A DNA stretch of 64,000 bases from Pseudomonas sp. WS 5079 (lineage in GTDB: Bacteria; Pseudomonadota; Gammaproteobacteria; Pseudomonadales; Pseudomonadaceae): assembly GCF_012985465.1 (NCBI RefSeq), contig NZ_JAAQWN010000003.1:496001-560000 (forward strand). Reading direction: 5' to 3'. A program made the position numbers and the translations under genes. Shown here piece after piece: positions 36,869 to 48,661 of this stretch. How positions within the stretch are numbered: position 1 is the first letter of the stretch; the number at the start of each line of letters is the position of its first letter. A model generated the notes under the pieces. That model ran no database searches, was not told the origin of the DNA, and saw nothing but the letters and a program-made list of their open reading frames with translations.

Positions 36869-39646
36869 TCAGGACGTATGCGCCTGCTCTGCCGGCTGCT
36901 CACGCTGCGTCACCCAGAACTCTACCAGTTCGCGCAGTTGCGACAGCTCCACCGGCTTGGCCATGTGCCCATCCATCCCGGCCTGGCGTGCGCGTTCCTT
37001 GTGTTCCGAGAGGATGTGCGCGGTCAGCGCCACCACCGGCGTGCGGGTGCGCTGGTTGCTGACTTCCCAGACCCGCAACTGCTGGGTCGCGGAGAAACCA
37101 TCGAGGATCGGCATTTCGCAATCCATCAACACCAGGTCGTAGCGCTGGGCCTTCATCGCCTGCAAGGCTTCCTCGCCGTTGCTGGCGGTGTCGGGTTGCA
37201 GGTTGAGCTTGCCGAGCATGCCGCGAATCACTTTGGTGGAGATGCTGTTGTCTTCGGCCACCAGGATGCGGAAATCGCTGGGCACCGTGACGGCCACCGG
37301 GGCGCTCGGCGCGGGGTGGCGGGGTTGCACCACGCCTTTGCTGCGCTGGGTCAACTCGTCGGCCAGGGTGGTCTTGAGGGTGTAGCCCGCGACCGGTTTG
37401 GCGAGGATGCGCTTGATCCCGCAATTGCGCGCGATGATCTTGCTTGGCGCGTTGCTGATACCGGTGAGCATGATCAGCAGGATGTCGTGGTTCAGGCTCG
37501 GGTCTTCCTTGATCTTCGCCGCCAGTTGCATGCCGGTCATGCCAGGCATGTTCTGGTCCAGCAGCACCACATCGAAATAATCGCGCAGGTGCGCCTTGGT
37601 GCGCAGCAGGGCCAGGGCTTCCTTGCCCGAGGGCACGGCGCTGACGTTCAGGCCCCAGGCGGTGCATTGCTGCACCAGCACCTTGCGGCAGGTGTCGTTG
37701 TCGTCCACCACCAGCACCCGTGCGCCTTGCAGCGGGCCGTCGAGGTCGGAGGTCGGGTGTTCCAGGCGCTCCGGGTCCAGCGGCAAGGTCAGCCATAGCG
37801 TGCTGCCTTGCTGGCTGCCAGCCTTGATGCCGAACTCGCCATTCATCAACAGGATCAGTTGGCGGGCGATCACCAGGCCAAGGTGGCCGCTGAGGCGGGT
37901 GGCCGAGAGGAAATTCTTGCTGTGCAGTTCGCTGTGCAGCAGGGCGTCGCGCTCGGCAGCTTCCATCGGCAGGCCGCTGTCTTGCACGGCAATGCGCAGG
38001 CGCGGTTTGCTGCTGCGCTCGTCCAGGGCGACCACGATCAGCACTTCGCCTTCGTCGGTCTTTTGCAGGGCATTTTCCAGCAGGCTCAACAGGGCCTGGC
38101 GCAGGCGCGTCGGGTCGCCGCTGATGACTCGGGGCACCTGGGGCTGGATAAAGCTGATCAGCTCGACGTTCTGCTGCTCGGCCTTGGCGCGAAAGATACT
38201 CAGGCAGTCTTCGATCAGGGCGTTGAGGTCGAACTGCACATCGTCCAGTTCAATCTGCCCGGACTCGAGCTTGGAGATGTCGAGAATCTCGTTGATCAGG
38301 GTCAGCAACTCATTACCGGCGCTGTGGATGGTCTGCACGTAGTCACGCTGCTTGACCGACAAAGGCGTGCCCAGCAGCAACTCGGTCATGCCCAGCACGC
38401 CATTCATGGGGGTGCGGATTTCGTGGCTGATCTTCGCCAGGAACTCGGCCTTGGCCGCGATTTCGGCGTTGCTCGCAGCCAGGTCGCGGCTGAGGCTGAA
38501 GCGGTCCTCGACTATGCTGCGCTGGCGCTCGCCCAGGGCCTGGCTCATCAGCAGGCCGCTGACGCAGATCACCGCCAGCAAGGTGATGATCAGGCCTTGC
38601 GGGGCCACCAGGGTCAGGCCCAGCAGGGCCGGGAGGATAATCAGCGTGCCGGTGTTGAACACCACCATGGCCAGCAGGAACAAGCGGGCCGGCCGGTAGC
38701 CTTTTTGCCAGTGGTAGGCCGAGACAAACAGCATGCTCAGGCCGGCCAGCGCCACCAGGGCATAGGTGATGATGTTCAGTGGCAGGGTGTTGACGAACAG
38801 CAGCAACAGGCCGCACAGCACGATCAGCAGGATGTCCGCCATCAGCAGCTTGTTCAGTGGATGCGGGCCCAGTGGCGCGAAGAAACGGTAGGCAAACATC
38901 AGGCCGCACGGTGCGGTCAGCAGCAACGCCATATAGGCCCCCGGGGTTTGCACGGCGTGCCAGTTCGGCAGCCAGGGGCCCAGCAGGTTGAGCAGCAGCA
39001 ACAGGCTGAGCAACAGCAGCACTTCGCAGGCCGCCAGCCACAGGCTGCTGCGCGAACGATGGTAGGCGTAGCGGGTGAGGTTGTGCAGGATCAGCATCAG
39101 CAGGCAGCCGAACAGCAGGCCATAGACCAGGGTCTGGGTCTGGTTGGCGGCGGCCATCACGGCGGGTTCGAGGGTCAGGTATGGCCGCAGCTCGTGCTCC
39201 GAAACCAGGCGCACATATACATCCAGGGGCTTCTGGCTCTGGGGCAAGGGCAGCATGAAGTCGCTGCTCGGCAGCGGGCGTTCGGCCTGGGGTTGGCGGG
39301 TGCCGGTGTTCACTTGCTCGATCAGCGTGTCGCCGTCCAGCACATACAGGTTGAGGTGCGCCAGGTCCGGCGCGAAGACCCGCAGCACTTGCTCGTGCTT
39401 GCCGGGCTGCAGCCTGAAACGTACCCACAGCGCACCATTGGGCTCGGCTGCGGTGATCCGGTCCAGTTCGATGGGGCTAAATTGGTTGGTGTAGCGTGCC
39501 GAGCGAATGTCGCTCAGTTGCAGGTCGGCCTGTTCATCAAGCAATACCGCCCAGCCGCTACCTTGTGCGGCGGCCTGGGCCGGCAAAAGGCAGAGCAGGG
39601 TCAGCAGGCTGACTGTAAAAACTATGGCGATCCTGAGCCAGCGCAC
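36869..39646 (-). CDS. retS: Hybrid sensor kinase RetS
   Basis: A 925-residue hybrid kinase. In order: signal peptide (to about 27), periplasmic 7TMR-DISM sensory domain (about 30-165), seven membrane segments (about 170-370), kinase core with His408 in [12 protein letters not shown], a degenerate ATPase domain ([12 protein letters not shown] replaces the usual DxGxG box), receiver 1 with Asp697 and receiver 2 with Asp842. This architecture next to purD is that of RetS. RetS represses GacS/Rsm signalling by binding GacS and so favours the planktonic, virulent mode over biofilm. Both receiver aspartates are kept. Confidence 0.92.
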   Translation of the reverse strand: MRWLRIAIVFTVSLLTLLCLLPAQAAAQGSGWAVLLDEQADLQLSDIRSARYTNQFSPIELDRITAAEPNGALWVRFRLQPGKHEQVLRVFAPDLAHLNLYVLDGDTLIEQVNTGTRQPQAERPLPSSDFMLPLPQSQKPLDVYVRLVSEHELRPYLTLEPAVMAAANQTQTLVYGLLFGCLLMLILHNLTRYAYHRSRSSLWLAACEVLLLLSLLLLLNLLGPWLPNWHAVQTPGAYMALLLTAPCGLMFAYRFFAPLGPHPLNKLLMADILLIVLCGLLLLFVNTLPLNIITYALVALAGLSMLFVSAYHWQKGYRPARLFLLAMVVFNTGTLIILPALLGLTLVAPQGLIITLLAVICVSGLLMSQALGERQRSIVEDRFSLSRDLAASNAEIAAKAEFLAKISHEIRTPMNGVLGMTELLLGTPLSVKQRDYVQTIHSAGNELLTLINEILDISKLESGQIELDDVQFDLNALIEDCLSIFRAKAEQQNVELISFIQPQVPRVISGDPTRLRQALLSLLENALQKTDEGEVLIVVALDERSSKPRLRIAVQDSGLPMEAAERDALLHSELHSKNFLSATRLSGHLGLVIARQLILLMNGEFGIKAGSQQGSTLWLTLPLDPERLEHPTSDLDGPLQGARVLVVDDNDTCRKVLVQQCTAWGLNVSAVPSGKEALALLRTKAHLRDYFDVVLLDQNMPGMTGMQLAAKIKEDPSLNHDILLIMLTGISNAPSKIIARNCGIKRILAKPVAGYTLKTTLADELTQRSKGVVQPRHPAPSAPVAVTVPSDFRILVAEDNSISTKVIRGMLGKLNLQPDTASNGEEALQAMKAQRYDLVLMDCEMPILDGFSATQQLRVWEVSNQRTRTPVVALTAHILSEHKERARQAGMDGHMAKPVELSQLRELVEFWVTQREQPAEQAHTS

Positions 39647-39748
39647 GGCGAAATCCCTTCGTAGGTTGATGCACGGGGTTAACTATGCGCGGGACCGTAA
39701 TGGGACGGCAAGGGCCAAAGGCCCCTGCCTAGCCGAACGGACAGCTGC

Positions 39749-41041
39749 TTACTGATCTTCGCCCCGCTCACGGGCAATGGCGCGGTAGCCGATGTCCTTG
39801 CGGTAGAAACAGCCCTGCCAGTCGATCTTCGCGGCCAGCTTGTACGCTTGCTGCTGGGCGGCATCGACACTGGCGCCCATGGCGGTGGCGCACAGTACAC
39901 GGCCACCTGCGGTGACGACTTGGCCATCCTTGAGCGCGGTACCCGCGTGGAACACTTTGCCTTCCAGTGTAGCCGCTGCGTCCAGGCCCTGGATCAGGTC
40001 GCCCTTGGCGTAGTCGGCAGGGTAGCCACCGGCGGCCAGTACGATGCCGACGCTTGGGCGTGGGTCCCACTGCGCTTCGACCTTGTCCAGCGCTTGCGCC
40101 AGGGCGGCTTCCACCAACAGCACCAGGCTCGACTGCAGGCGCAGCATCACCGGCTGGGTTTCCGGGTCGCCGAAGCGGCAGTTGAACTCGATGACTTTCG
40201 GGTTGCCGGCCTTGTCGATCATCAAGCCTGCGTACAGGAAGCCGGTGTAGACATTGCCTTCATCGGCCATGCCGCGCACGGTCGGCCAGATCACCAGGTC
40301 CATGACGCGCTGGTGCACGTCGGCGGTGACCACCGGGGCAGGGGAGTAGGCACCCATGCCGCCGGTGTTGGGGCCGGTGTCGCCGTCGCCGACGCGCTTG
40401 TGGTCCTGGCTGGTGGCCATCGGCAAGACGTTCTTGCCGTCGACCATCACGATAAAGCTGGCTTCTTCACCGTCGAGGAATTCTTCGATCACCACCCGCG
40501 AACCGGCGTCACCGAAGGCGTTGCCGGCGAGCATGTCGCGTACCGCGTCTTCGGCTTCTTGCAGGGTCATCGCGACGATCACGCCTTTACCGGCGGCCAG
40601 GCCATCGGCCTTGATCACGATGGGGGCGCCTTTCTCGCGCAGATAAGCCAGGGCCGGCTCGATCTCGGTGAAGTTCTGGTAGTCGGCGGTCGGGATCTTG
40701 TGGCGCGCCAAAAAGTCCTTGGTGAAGGCTTTCGAGCCTTCCAACTGGGCGGCGCCAGCGGTCGGACCGAAGCAGTCCAGGCCACGGCTGCGGAACAGGT
40801 CCACGACACCCGCCACCAGCGGCACTTCCGGACCAACGATGGTCAGGGACACGTTCTTTTCGGCAAAGTCAGCCAGTTGCTCAAGGGCCAAGACGTCGAT
40901 GGCGACGTTTTCGCACTTGGCTTCAATGGCGGTACCGGCGTTGCCGGGAGCGACGAAGACTTTCTGCACGCGTGGGTCCTGGGCGACTTTCCAAGCCAGG
41001 GCGTGTTCCCGGCCACCGCTGCCAATGATCAAAACATTCAT
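39749..41041 (-). CDS. purD: Phosphoribosylamine-glycine ligase
   Basis: A 430-residue purine synthesis enzyme of the ATP-grasp fold that joins glycine to phosphoribosylamine. It starts [20 protein letters not shown] and contains [26 protein letters not shown] and [12 protein letters not shown]. It follows purH, separated by a REP doublet, and precedes retS, the conserved Pseudomonas order. Confidence 0.97.
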   Translation of the reverse strand: MNVLIIGSGGREHALAWKVAQDPRVQKVFVAPGNAGTAIEAKCENVAIDVLALEQLADFAEKNVSLTIVGPEVPLVAGVVDLFRSRGLDCFGPTAGAAQLEGSKAFTKDFLARHKIPTADYQNFTEIEPALAYLREKGAPIVIKADGLAAGKGVIVAMTLQEAEDAVRDMLAGNAFGDAGSRVVIEEFLDGEEASFIVMVDGKNVLPMATSQDHKRVGDGDTGPNTGGMGAYSPAPVVTADVHQRVMDLVIWPTVRGMADEGNVYTGFLYAGLMIDKAGNPKVIEFNCRFGDPETQPVMLRLQSSLVLLVEAALAQALDKVEAQWDPRPSVGIVLAAGGYPADYAKGDLIQGLDAAATLEGKVFHAGTALKDGQVVTAGGRVLCATAMGASVDAAQQQAYKLAAKIDWQGCFYRKDIGYRAIARERGEDQ

Positions 41042-41085
41042 TTCAAAAACCTCAAATTCTGTAGGCGCTGCTGGAGCGCTTTAAA

Positions 41086-41176
41086 ATGTGGGAGCGGGCT
41101 TGCTCGCGAAAGCGGTGGGCCTGTGAGGAATGTGTCGAATGACACACCGCATTCGCGAGCAAGCCCGCTCCCACAT
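41086..41176. repeat. REP doublet between purH and purD
   Basis: An inverted pair of the GCGGGCTTGCTCGCGAA type, from ATGTGGGAGCGGGCTTGC to GCAAGCCCGCTCCCACAT, with mostly matching arms and a short spacer. It is closely similar to the copies at 4822 and 59310. Confidence 0.87.
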
Positions 41177-41196
41177 AAGCCCCACCCACATTTGGA

Positions 41197-42804
41197 TCAG
41201 TGGCGGAAGTGGCGCATGCCGGTGAAGACCATGGCAATGCCGGCTTCATCAGCCGCGGCAATCACCTCAGCATCACGCATCGAGCCACCCGGTTGAATCA
41301 CCGCAGTAACACCTGCTTTTGCAGCGTTATCCAGGCCATCACGGAAGGGGAAGAACGCATCCGATGCCATCACCGAACCCGCGACTTGCAAACCGGCATG
41401 TTCAGCCTTGATCGCCGCGATACGCGCCGAGTTCACGCGGCTCATCTGGCCGGCGCCGACACCGATGGTCTGGCGGTTCTTGGCGTAGACGATGGCGTTG
41501 GACTTGACGTACTTGGCCACTTTCCAGGCGAAGATCAGGTCGTTGATCTCTTGCTCGGTCGGTGCGCGCTGGGTCACCACTTTCAGGTCCTGGCTGCCGA
41601 TCATGCCGATGTCGCGGCTCTGTACCAGCAAGCCACCATTGACGCGCTTGTAGTCCCAGGCAGCGGCGCGGTCAGCCGACCACTCACCGCAGGCCAGCAG
41701 GCGCACATTGGCCTTGGCGGCAACGATGGCACGGGCCTCTTCGCTGACGGACGGGGCGATGATCACTTCGACGAACTGACGCTCGACGATGGCCTTGGCA
41801 GTCTCGGCATCCAGTTCGCGGTTGAAGGCGATGATGCCGCCGAATGCCGATTCGGTATCGGTGGCGTAGGCCAGCTCGTAGGCCTGGCGGATCCCGCCTT
41901 CAGCGTCCGGGCTCACCGCCACGCCGCACGGGTTGGCGTGCTTGACGATCACGCAGGCCGGCTTGACGAAGCTCTTCACACATTCCAGCGCGGCGTCGGT
42001 GTCAGCCACATTGTTGTAGGACAGCTCCTTGCCCTGCAGTTGGGTCGCGGTGGCGATCCCCACTTCGGCAGGCTTGGCTTCCACGTAGAACGCCGCGCTC
42101 TGGTGCGGGTTCTCGCCGTAGCGCATTTCCTGGGCCTTGATGAACTGGCTGTTGAAGGTGCGCGGGAACTGGCTGCGGCCGGAAGTCGACAGGGTCTCGG
42201 CGGCCTGGTTCACGGTGCCCATGTAGTTGGCGATCATGCCGTCGTAGGCGGCGGTGTGTTCGAAGGCCTTGAGCATCAGGTCGAAACGCTGGGCGTAGGT
42301 CAGGCCGCCGGCTTTGAGGCTTTGCAACACCTGGGCGTAGTCGCTGGCGTTGACCACGATGGCCACGTCTTTGTGGTTCTTGGCTGCCGAGCGCACCATG
42401 GTCGGGCCGCCGATATCGATGTTTTCGATCGCGGTCGGCAGGTCGCAGCCTGGCTTGTTGATGGTGGCTTCGAACGGGTAGAGGTTGACGGCCACCAGGT
42501 CGATCGGCTTGATGCCGTGCTCGTTCATGATGGCATCGTCGATACCGCGACGGCCGAGGATGCCGCCGTGGATTTTCGGGTGCAGGGTCTTGACCCGACC
42601 GTCCATCATTTCTGCGAAACCGGTGTAGTCCGCGACTTCTACTGCGGCCACGCCGTTGTCCTGCAGCAGTTTGAAGGTCCCGCCCGTGGAGAGGATTTCC
42701 ACGCCCAGGGCTTCCAGCTCCCGGGCAAATTCGAGGATCCCGGTCTTGTCGGAAACACTGATCAAGGCACGGCGGATCGGCAGGCGGGTAGTCTGGTCGG
42801 TCAT
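41197..42804 (-). CDS. purH: Bifunctional AICAR transformylase / IMP cyclohydrolase
   Basis: A 535-residue enzyme catalysing the last two steps to IMP. The N-terminal cyclohydrolase shows [20 protein letters not shown] and [15 protein letters not shown]. The C-terminal transformylase shows the catalytic [11 protein letters not shown] and [12 protein letters not shown]. The ATG at 42804 ([14 protein letters not shown]) matches the family start. An ATG 11 codons upstream is not preceded by conserved sequence. Confidence 0.97.
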   Translation of the reverse strand: MTDQTTRLPIRRALISVSDKTGILEFARELEALGVEILSTGGTFKLLQDNGVAAVEVADYTGFAEMMDGRVKTLHPKIHGGILGRRGIDDAIMNEHGIKPIDLVAVNLYPFEATINKPGCDLPTAIENIDIGGPTMVRSAAKNHKDVAIVVNASDYAQVLQSLKAGGLTYAQRFDLMLKAFEHTAAYDGMIANYMGTVNQAAETLSTSGRSQFPRTFNSQFIKAQEMRYGENPHQSAAFYVEAKPAEVGIATATQLQGKELSYNNVADTDAALECVKSFVKPACVIVKHANPCGVAVSPDAEGGIRQAYELAYATDTESAFGGIIAFNRELDAETAKAIVERQFVEVIIAPSVSEEARAIVAAKANVRLLACGEWSADRAAAWDYKRVNGGLLVQSRDIGMIGSQDLKVVTQRAPTEQEINDLIFAWKVAKYVKSNAIVYAKNRQTIGVGAGQMSRVNSARIAAIKAEHAGLQVAGSVMASDAFFPFRDGLDNAAKAGVTAVIQPGGSMRDAEVIAAADEAGIAMVFTGMRHFRH

Positions 42805-42835
42805 CTCAATTTCCATCAAAAGCAAAGGAGTCAGC

Positions 42836-42868
42836 AAAAAAGGCGACCGGTTTTACGCGGGCGCCTTT
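42836..42868 (-). terminator. Terminator of the dusB-fis operon
   Basis: On the minus strand: AAAGGCG, a 16-base interior, CGCCTTT, then further T residues. It starts 18 bases beyond the fis stop and ends in a T-run, so it looks like a rho-independent terminator between fis and purH. Confidence 0.6.
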
Positions 42869-42885
42869 CTGGTTTGATTGAATGC

Positions 42886-43206
42886 TTACAGCAAATCGTA
42901 CTGTTTGAGCTTCTTGCGCAGGGTCCCACGGTTCAGGCCCAGCAGCTCACTGGCTTTGGTCTGGTTGCCCTTGACGTAGTTCATCACGCTTTCGAGCAAG
43001 GGCGCCTCGACTTCGGAGAGCACCAGGTTGTACACATCCGTGACGGCCGCGCCCTCAAGGTGGGCGAAATAATTGTGCAGCGCTTTCTCGACGCTCCCGC
43101 GAAGGGTCTGGCCTTCTTCGCTCGGCGTGTTGAGGTGCTGTTTCAAATTGACGTTGTCGCTCACGGGTGTTGTTCCACTCACTAAAGTCTCGGTCATCAT
43201 CGTCAT
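42886..43206 (-). CDS. fis: DNA-binding protein Fis
   Basis: A 106-residue nucleoid protein that bends DNA and tunes growth-phase transcription. The C-terminal helix-turn-helix [20 protein letters not shown] (in part) is nearly invariant in the family. The ATG at 43206 overlaps the dusB stop (ATGA); two more ATGs at 43200 and 43197 could also be used. The dusB-fis operon is conserved across gammaproteobacteria. Confidence 0.96.
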   Translation of the reverse strand: MTMMTETLVSGTTPVSDNVNLKQHLNTPSEEGQTLRGSVEKALHNYFAHLEGAAVTDVYNLVLSEVEAPLLESVMNYVKGNQTKASELLGLNRGTLRKKLKQYDLL

Positions 43207-44216
43207 GCGGCCACCCCTTCTGCGTCCCCTGCTCTCAGGCTCTTGTCTCGTTCGGCAAAGAACTCACGAACGGCGGTGACCTGTGCTTGCGTTTCATCCA
43301 AACGATTGAACCCGGCGCGAAACTCTTTGGCGCCGGGCAGGGTTGCGAGATACCAACCCACATGCTTGCGAGCTATGCGCGCGCCCATCACGTCTCCATA
43401 GAAGGTGTGCAGGGCGGCCAGATGCTCTAGCAGAATACGTTCCACCTCGATCAGCCCCGGTGCCGGCATGATTTCGCCGGTACGCAGGAAGTGCTCGATC
43501 TCACGAAAAATCCATGGCCGCCCCTGGGCGGCCCGGCCGATCAACAGCCCATCGGCACCGGTTGCGTGCAGCACGCGCCGGGCTTTCTCGGCCGAGTCGA
43601 TGTCGCCGTTGGCAAAGACCGGAATCGACACCGCCTGCTTGATCGCAGCAATGGTGTCGTATTCAGCCTCGCCGGTATAAAGGTCCGCACGGGTACGGCC
43701 ATGCACCGCCAGCGCTGTAATGCCTGCCTGTTCGGCGATCTTCGCCACCGTCAGGCCGTTCTTGTTGTCCCGGTCCCAGCCGGTGCGGATCTTCAGGGTG
43801 ACCGGCACATCCACTGCACCCACCACGGCGTGCAGGATCTCGGCCACCAACTGCTCATCCTTCAACAGGGCGGAGCCGGCGGCCTTGTTGCAGACCTTTT
43901 TTGCCGGGCAACCCATGTTGATATCAATAATCTGTGCACCCAGCTCCACGTTGGCCCGGGCTGCATCCGCCAGCATCTGCGCGTCGCCACCGGCGATCTG
44001 TACCGAGCGCGGCTCGGGATCACCTTCGTGGATCATGCGCATCCGCGATTTGCGGGTGTTCCACAAGCTCATGTCGCTGGTGACCATTTCCGAAACTACA
44101 AGGCCCGCGCCCAAACGTTTGCACAGCTGACGAAAGGGCTGGTCGGTGACACCCGCCATCGGGGCGAGAATCAAAGCGTTTGGCAATGTATATGGGCCGA
44201 TGCGTACCGCCGACAT
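43203..44216 (-). CDS. dusB: tRNA-dihydrouridine synthase B
   Basis: A 337-residue flavoenzyme that reduces specific uridines in tRNA. It shows [17 protein letters not shown] near the start, [18 protein letters not shown] with the catalytic cysteine, and [17 protein letters not shown]. It is the first gene of the dusB-fis operon. A tandem ATGA overlap with fis gives translational coupling. Confidence 0.96.
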   Translation of the reverse strand: MSAVRIGPYTLPNALILAPMAGVTDQPFRQLCKRLGAGLVVSEMVTSDMSLWNTRKSRMRMIHEGDPEPRSVQIAGGDAQMLADAARANVELGAQIIDINMGCPAKKVCNKAAGSALLKDEQLVAEILHAVVGAVDVPVTLKIRTGWDRDNKNGLTVAKIAEQAGITALAVHGRTRADLYTGEAEYDTIAAIKQAVSIPVFANGDIDSAEKARRVLHATGADGLLIGRAAQGRPWIFREIEHFLRTGEIMPAPGLIEVERILLEHLAALHTFYGDVMGARIARKHVGWYLATLPGAKEFRAGFNRLDETQAQVTAVREFFAERDKSLRAGDAEGVAA

Positions 44217-44267
44217 AGGACTTCCCTGTTGTGGGGCCGGATCATTAGAGTTCGAAAAAGGGTTGGC

Positions 44268-44296
44268 ATGATACCCGCTCTCGATGACTGGTTAAA
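44268..44296 (-). promoter_or_regulatory. Candidate sigma-70 promoter of dusB-fis
   Basis: On the minus strand, TTTAAC and TATCAT are separated by 17 bases; the -10 matches five of six consensus bases, the -35 only three. It lies about 50 bases upstream of the dusB start. Confidence 0.4.
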
Positions 44297-44402
44297 GGCT
44301 GAATTGGATAAAATCTGAGCAGTTATTTTCTTATCGCCAGCGGTTTGGTCGTGGACGAGCAAGTCAATAACCTGCCGTCCGAACCTTGACGTGCGCTGCG
44401 AA

Positions 44403-45611
44403 TCACTCGGGGGAGTGGAAACTGAGACTGTAGTTCACAGCCTTGTTGCCTGGGTCGAGAATGTCCAAGGCGATATGGATCGGGGTCTGGGACGGCATCT
44501 CGGTCTGGCCGGCCAGCTCCCCGCTGAGGTACTCGGCGGGCTTGAAGCGCCGGCTGGCGATCATCCGGCCATTGAGGTCGGCAAAACGCAGCTCCAGCAG
44601 CGGGAACGGCTGGGAGAACGTCGCACGGTTGTAGATGATCGCATCCACCACCAGGGCGCCGGCGAACTCGGGATGGCTGCGCACCACCAGGTTGCTGCTC
44701 TTGATATGGGCAATATCGACCCGCGACGGCACGGTGCAGCCCAGTTTCGGGCACAGTTCCTGGAACCATGGCCGGTACTTGTCCTGACGGGCCAGGTCGT
44801 CGAACTGATAGGCGATGTACTGGCCAGCGAGGGCGGCGGCGGCCAGCAGCACCAGGGTCAGCCAGAGCAGGCGGCGGCCCCAGCCGGCCGGGCGTTTGCC
44901 GGTGTACAGGTGCAGCGGGTCGTCTTCCAGGTCCTGCAGCATCTCGTCATGGGCGTTGCCCGTGGCGCGTGTGCGCTTGCGGCGTGGCTCAGGCTCGGGT
45001 TCGTCCAGCTCGCTGCTGAGCGTGGGCTCGGGCGGGTCGAGAGGCTCGTCAGCATGCAGTACGGGCTCGTCGTCCACCTCGTGGATGTCGAAGGACATCG
45101 AGGGCTCGGTACGCTGGGTTTTGCCCGTGGGGGCTGGGGCCGGTTCGGCGGCTTGCTCGGCGTGGGCGATTGTCGCAGCCCGTTCGTCCGGTGGGTCGCT
45201 GAACAGGCTGGCGGCCCATTGTTCTTCTTCAGCCTTGGCGGTGTCGCGGCTGGCGCTCATCGACTCGTCTTTTTGCCGGCGGTCCGCGCCTGCCTGGCGT
45301 CGTTCGCTGCCCTGGGGCTGGGTGTGCTGGATTTCCCGGCGTTCCAGCTTGGCCAGTTCTTCGTCGAGGTCCAGGTGGTCCAGGTCCAGCTCCTCGGCGG
45401 TCCATTGCTTCTGGCTGATGGCGCGCGGCGGGGCTTCGGCGGCCGGTGTTTCAGGCGCGTGGGCGCGCTGCTCCAGCAGTTGCCGGGCGGCATTGAACAC
45501 TTGCAGGCAAGAGCCGCAGCGAACCACGCCGCGGGCCACGCTCAACTGGGCATGGCTGACGCGGAAACGGGTTTGGCAATGCGGGCACTGGGTGACAAAA
45601 CTGTCGGTCAT
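44403..45611 (-). CDS. Zinc-ribbon and DUF3426 membrane protein
   Basis: A 402-residue protein. The N-terminus has an MJ0042-type zinc ribbon (CPHC at 9-12 and CGSC near 32-35). A long acidic, low-complexity linker follows, to about residue 240. Then come one membrane helix (LLWLTLVLLAAAALAGQYIA, about 245-265) and a C-terminal DUF3426 domain. Such proteins sit between prmA and dusB in pseudomonads. The function is not established. Confidence 0.88.
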   Translation of the reverse strand: MTDSFVTQCPHCQTRFRVSHAQLSVARGVVRCGSCLQVFNAARQLLEQRAHAPETPAAEAPPRAISQKQWTAEELDLDHLDLDEELAKLERREIQHTQPQGSERRQAGADRRQKDESMSASRDTAKAEEEQWAASLFSDPPDERAATIAHAEQAAEPAPAPTGKTQRTEPSMSFDIHEVDDEPVLHADEPLDPPEPTLSSELDEPEPEPRRKRTRATGNAHDEMLQDLEDDPLHLYTGKRPAGWGRRLLWLTLVLLAAAALAGQYIAYQFDDLARQDKYRPWFQELCPKLGCTVPSRVDIAHIKSSNLVVRSHPEFAGALVVDAIIYNRATFSQPFPLLELRFADLNGRMIASRRFKPAEYLSGELAGQTEMPSQTPIHIALDILDPGNKAVNYSLSFHSPE

Positions 45612-45641
45612 GCGGCCATCCGATTCATGCAGGCGCTCATT

Positions 45642-46520
45642 CTAGCGCCGACGACCGCTGATGCGTACCCAGCCATCGCGGTTGGCGATGGGGTCCAGGT
45701 CGAAGTCCTGGGCATAGGCGGCGGCGACTTCTTCGCCCTGCTCGGCGAGGATCCCCGACAGCGCCAGGCGCCCGCCCGGCTTGACCAGGCTCGACAGTTG
45801 CGGGGCCAGTGAGACCAGCGGCCCGGCGAGGATATTGGCGACCAGTACGTCGGCCTGCACCTGGGGCAATTGCTCCGGCAGGTACAGTGGGAATTTGCCT
45901 TCAGGGATGTTGTTGCGCCCGGCGTTATCGCGGGAGGCTTCCAGGGCCTGCACGTCGATGTCGGTGCCGACGGCTTCCTTGGCGCCCAGCAGCAGCGCGG
46001 CGATGGCCAGGATCCCCGAGCCGCAGCCGAAGTCCAACACGTTGCAGCCTTGCAAGTCCTGGCCATCGAGCCATTCCAGGCACAGGGCGGTGGTGGGGTG
46101 GGTGCCGGTGCCGAACGCCAGGCCCGGGTCCAGCAGCAGGTTGACTGCCTCAGGCTCCGGGGCCGCATGCCAGCTTGGCACGATCCACAGGCGCTGGCCG
46201 AAACGCATAGGCTGGAAGTTGTCCATCCAACTGCGTTCCCAGTCCTGGTCTTCGATCACTTCGCTATGGTGCTCGGGCAGCGGGCCGCCGGTGAGCAGTT
46301 CCATGTGGGCAAACACGCTGCTGGCGTCGGTGCCGTCTTCGAACAGCGCCAGCAAGTGGGTGTGGGACCACAGCGGGGTGGTGTTCAGCTCAGGCTCGAA
46401 AATCGGCTGGTCTTCGGCGTCCATGAAGGTCACCGACACGGCGCCCACTTCGAGGAACGCGTCTTCATAGGTTTCGGCTTGTTCTGGGCTGATGGCGAGA
46501 CGGACTTGCAGCCAAGGCAT
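45642..46520 (-). CDS. prmA: Ribosomal protein L11 methyltransferase
   Basis: A 292-residue SAM methyltransferase that trimethylates ribosomal protein L11. It shows [20 protein letters not shown] and the SAM-binding [20 protein letters not shown], then NILAGPL. The ATG at 46520 begins [10 protein letters not shown], the family start. It ends 30 bases before the zinc-ribbon gene. Confidence 0.97.
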   Translation of the reverse strand: MPWLQVRLAISPEQAETYEDAFLEVGAVSVTFMDAEDQPIFEPELNTTPLWSHTHLLALFEDGTDASSVFAHMELLTGGPLPEHHSEVIEDQDWERSWMDNFQPMRFGQRLWIVPSWHAAPEPEAVNLLLDPGLAFGTGTHPTTALCLEWLDGQDLQGCNVLDFGCGSGILAIAALLLGAKEAVGTDIDVQALEASRDNAGRNNIPEGKFPLYLPEQLPQVQADVLVANILAGPLVSLAPQLSSLVKPGGRLALSGILAEQGEEVAAAYAQDFDLDPIANRDGWVRISGRRR

Positions 46521-46630
46521 GGCGGGCACCTTTGAAAAAATGAGTGTGCAGCGGGGTGGGGCTGCGAAAGGGCGCAAGTTTACGCGAGAGCAGGCCAGAA
46601 GACGACACCACTGACAGCACGGGAGCCAAA

Positions 46631-46719
46631 TGTGGGAGCTGGCTTGCCTGCGATGGCGGGGTGTCAGCTTGCTCATCAGTGCCAGGCCTACCGCTATCGC
46701 AGGCAAGCCAGCTCCTACA
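46631..46719. repeat. REP doublet between accC and prmA
   Basis: TGTGGGAGCTGGCTTGCCTG on the left and CAGGCAAGCCAGCTCCTACA on the right, with GCGATGGCGG/CCGCTATCGC making the inner arm. Same family as the copy at 3021. Confidence 0.87.
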
Positions 46720-46752
46720 GGGTTTTGTGGTGTTCTTGTGTGCGCATAAACG

Positions 46753-46778
46753 ACAAAACCGCCCGAAGGCGGTTTTGT
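46753..46778 (-). terminator. Rho-independent terminator of accBC
   Basis: ACAAAACCGCC-TTCG-GGCGGTTTTGT on the minus strand: a perfect 11-bp stem with tetraloop and a built-in T-run, 15 bases past the accC stop. Confidence 0.85.
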
Positions 46779-46793
46779 GGGTGGAGCACAAAC

Positions 46794-48155
46794 TTACTGG
46801 TTGGCCAGCTTGTGTTCCAGGTAGTGAATGTTCACACCACCTTCGCAGAAGCCTTCATCACGAACCAGATCCCGATGCAGGGGGATGTTGGTCTTGATGC
46901 CGTCGACCACGATTTCGTCCAGGGCATTGCGCATACGGGCCATGGCCTCGTCGCGAGTGGCGCCCCAGGTGATCAGCTTGCCGATCAACGAGTCGTAGTT
47001 GGACGGAACCTTGTAGCCGCTGTACAGGTGCGAATCGACGCGAACGCCGTTGCCGCCGGGTGCATGGAAATGCTTGACCAGGCCTGGACTCGGGATAAAG
47101 GTTTTCGGGTCTTCGGCGTTGATCCGGCACTCCAGGGAGTGACCGTGCATCTTCACGTCGTCCTGGGTGAAGGACAGCACGTTGCCAGCGGCGATGCTCA
47201 GCATCTCCTTGACGATGTCGATACCGGTGACCATCTCCGAAACCGGGTGCTCTACCTGCACACGAGTGTTCATCTCGATGAAGTAGAAGCGGCCGTTCTC
47301 GTAGAGGAACTCGAAAGTCCCGGCGCCACGGTAGTTGATATCGATGCAAGCCTTGACGCAGCGTGCCAGGACTTCCTGACGCGCCTTTTCATCCAGGCCC
47401 GGTGCCGGAGCTTCTTCCAGGACCTTCTGGTGACGGCGTTGCAGCGAGCAATCGCGGTCGCCCAGGTGGATGGCGTGGCCCTGGCCGTCGGACAGTACCT
47501 GGACTTCCACGTGACGTGGGTTGGTCAGGTATTTTTCCAGGTAGACCATCGGGTTGCCGAACCAGGCGCCCGCCTCGGAGCGAGTCTGCTTGGCCGCTTC
47601 GATCAGGTCTTCTTCCTTGTGCACCACGCGCATGCCGCGACCACCACCGCCGCCGGCGGCCTTGATGATCACCGGGTAACCGACTTCACGACCAATGCGC
47701 AGGGCGGTTTCCTCGTCCTCGGGCAGTGGGCCGTCGGAGCCTGGAACGGTAGGCACGCCGGCTGCGATCATGGCGTCCTTGGCCGACACCTTGTCGCCCA
47801 TCAGGCGAATGGTCTCGGCTTTCGGGCCGATGAAGGCGAAGCCGGATTTTTCCACCTGTTCGGCGAAATCGGCGTTTTCCGCGAGGAAGCCGTAGCCAGG
47901 GTGGATGCCATCAGCGCCGGTCACTTCCGCCGCAGCGATGATGTTCGAGACCTTCAGGTACGAGTTCGTGGCCAGTGGCGGGCCGATGCAGATGCTTTCG
48001 TCCGCCAGTTTCACGTGCATCAATTCGGTATCGGCCGTCGAGTAAACAGCGACGGTCTTGATGCCCTCTTCCTTACAGGCGCGCAGGATCCGCAGCGCGA
48101 TCTCGCCGCGGTTGGCGATCAGGACTTTTTGCAGTTTCTTCGCAGGTTTCAACAT
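46794..48155 (-). CDS. accC: Biotin carboxylase subunit of acetyl-CoA carboxylase
   Basis: A 453-residue ATP-grasp enzyme that carboxylates biotin on AccB, the first step of fatty acid synthesis. It shows [18 protein letters not shown], the glycine-rich [14 protein letters not shown] and [18 protein letters not shown]. The ATG at 48155 has GGAG eight bases upstream. Other accC proteins often start at the codon for the [15 protein letters not shown] segment, so a few N-terminal residues may vary. It follows accB by 17 bases. Confidence 0.97.
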   Translation of the reverse strand: MLKPAKKLQKVLIANRGEIALRILRACKEEGIKTVAVYSTADTELMHVKLADESICIGPPLATNSYLKVSNIIAAAEVTGADGIHPGYGFLAENADFAEQVEKSGFAFIGPKAETIRLMGDKVSAKDAMIAAGVPTVPGSDGPLPEDEETALRIGREVGYPVIIKAAGGGGGRGMRVVHKEEDLIEAAKQTRSEAGAWFGNPMVYLEKYLTNPRHVEVQVLSDGQGHAIHLGDRDCSLQRRHQKVLEEAPAPGLDEKARQEVLARCVKACIDINYRGAGTFEFLYENGRFYFIEMNTRVQVEHPVSEMVTGIDIVKEMLSIAAGNVLSFTQDDVKMHGHSLECRINAEDPKTFIPSPGLVKHFHAPGGNGVRVDSHLYSGYKVPSNYDSLIGKLITWGATRDEAMARMRNALDEIVVDGIKTNIPLHRDLVRDEGFCEGGVNIHYLEHKLANQ

Positions 48156-48172
48156 CGAAGGCGCTCCGCGGT

Positions 48173-48637
48173 TCAAACGATGGTGAACAGCGGCTGGTCG
48201 TACTCAACCGGCTGACCGTTTTCTACCAGGATGGATTCGATGACGCCGGCTTTTTCGGCCGTGATGTGGTTCATCATCTTCATCGCTTCCACGATGCAGA
48301 TGGTGTCGCCCACTTTCACGGTCTTGCCCACTTCAACGAAGGCTGGCGAGGTCGGTGCCGGGGTGCGGTAGAAAGTACCGACCATTGGCGACTTGACCAC
48401 GAAACCGTTCAGCACAGGCGCTGCTGGTGCGGCAGGTGCAGCGGCAGCAGCAGGCGCGGCGGCTGGAGCAGCGGCGGCTGGCGCCGGCGCTTGCATCTGT
48501 GGCGCGTAGAACTGTTGGGCCGGGGTCTTGCTGTGACGGCTAATCCGTACGGACTCTTCGCCTTCCTTGATTTCCAGCTCGTCGATACCGGATTCTTCCA
48601 GCAGTTCGATCAGTTTCTTAACTTTACGGATATCCAT
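48173..48637 (-). CDS. accB: Biotin carboxyl carrier protein of acetyl-CoA carboxylase
   Basis: A 154-residue carrier. An N-terminal segment ([19 protein letters not shown]) is followed by an Ala/Pro-rich hinge (residues 48-75) and the biotinyl domain. The biotinylated lysine is Lys120 in VEAMKMMN. It is co-transcribed with accC and directly follows aroQ. Confidence 0.97.
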   Translation of the reverse strand: MDIRKVKKLIELLEESGIDELEIKEGEESVRISRHSKTPAQQFYAPQMQAPAPAAAAPAAAPAAAAAPAAPAAPVLNGFVVKSPMVGTFYRTPAPTSPAFVEVGKTVKVGDTICIVEAMKMMNHITAEKAGVIESILVENGQPVEYDQPLFTIV

Positions 48638-48661
48638 GAATCATCAACTCCCAAGGGTCGG

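Noticed and set aside
37808..39664. 618-codon plus-strand frame opposite retS
   Set aside because: Its Gln-rich, repetitive composition is typical of reading a high-GC gene backwards; RetS domains are intact on the other strand.
41200..43185. 661-codon plus-strand frame opposite purH and fis
   Set aside because: It spans two well-conserved genes and their terminator, so it is a shadow frame.
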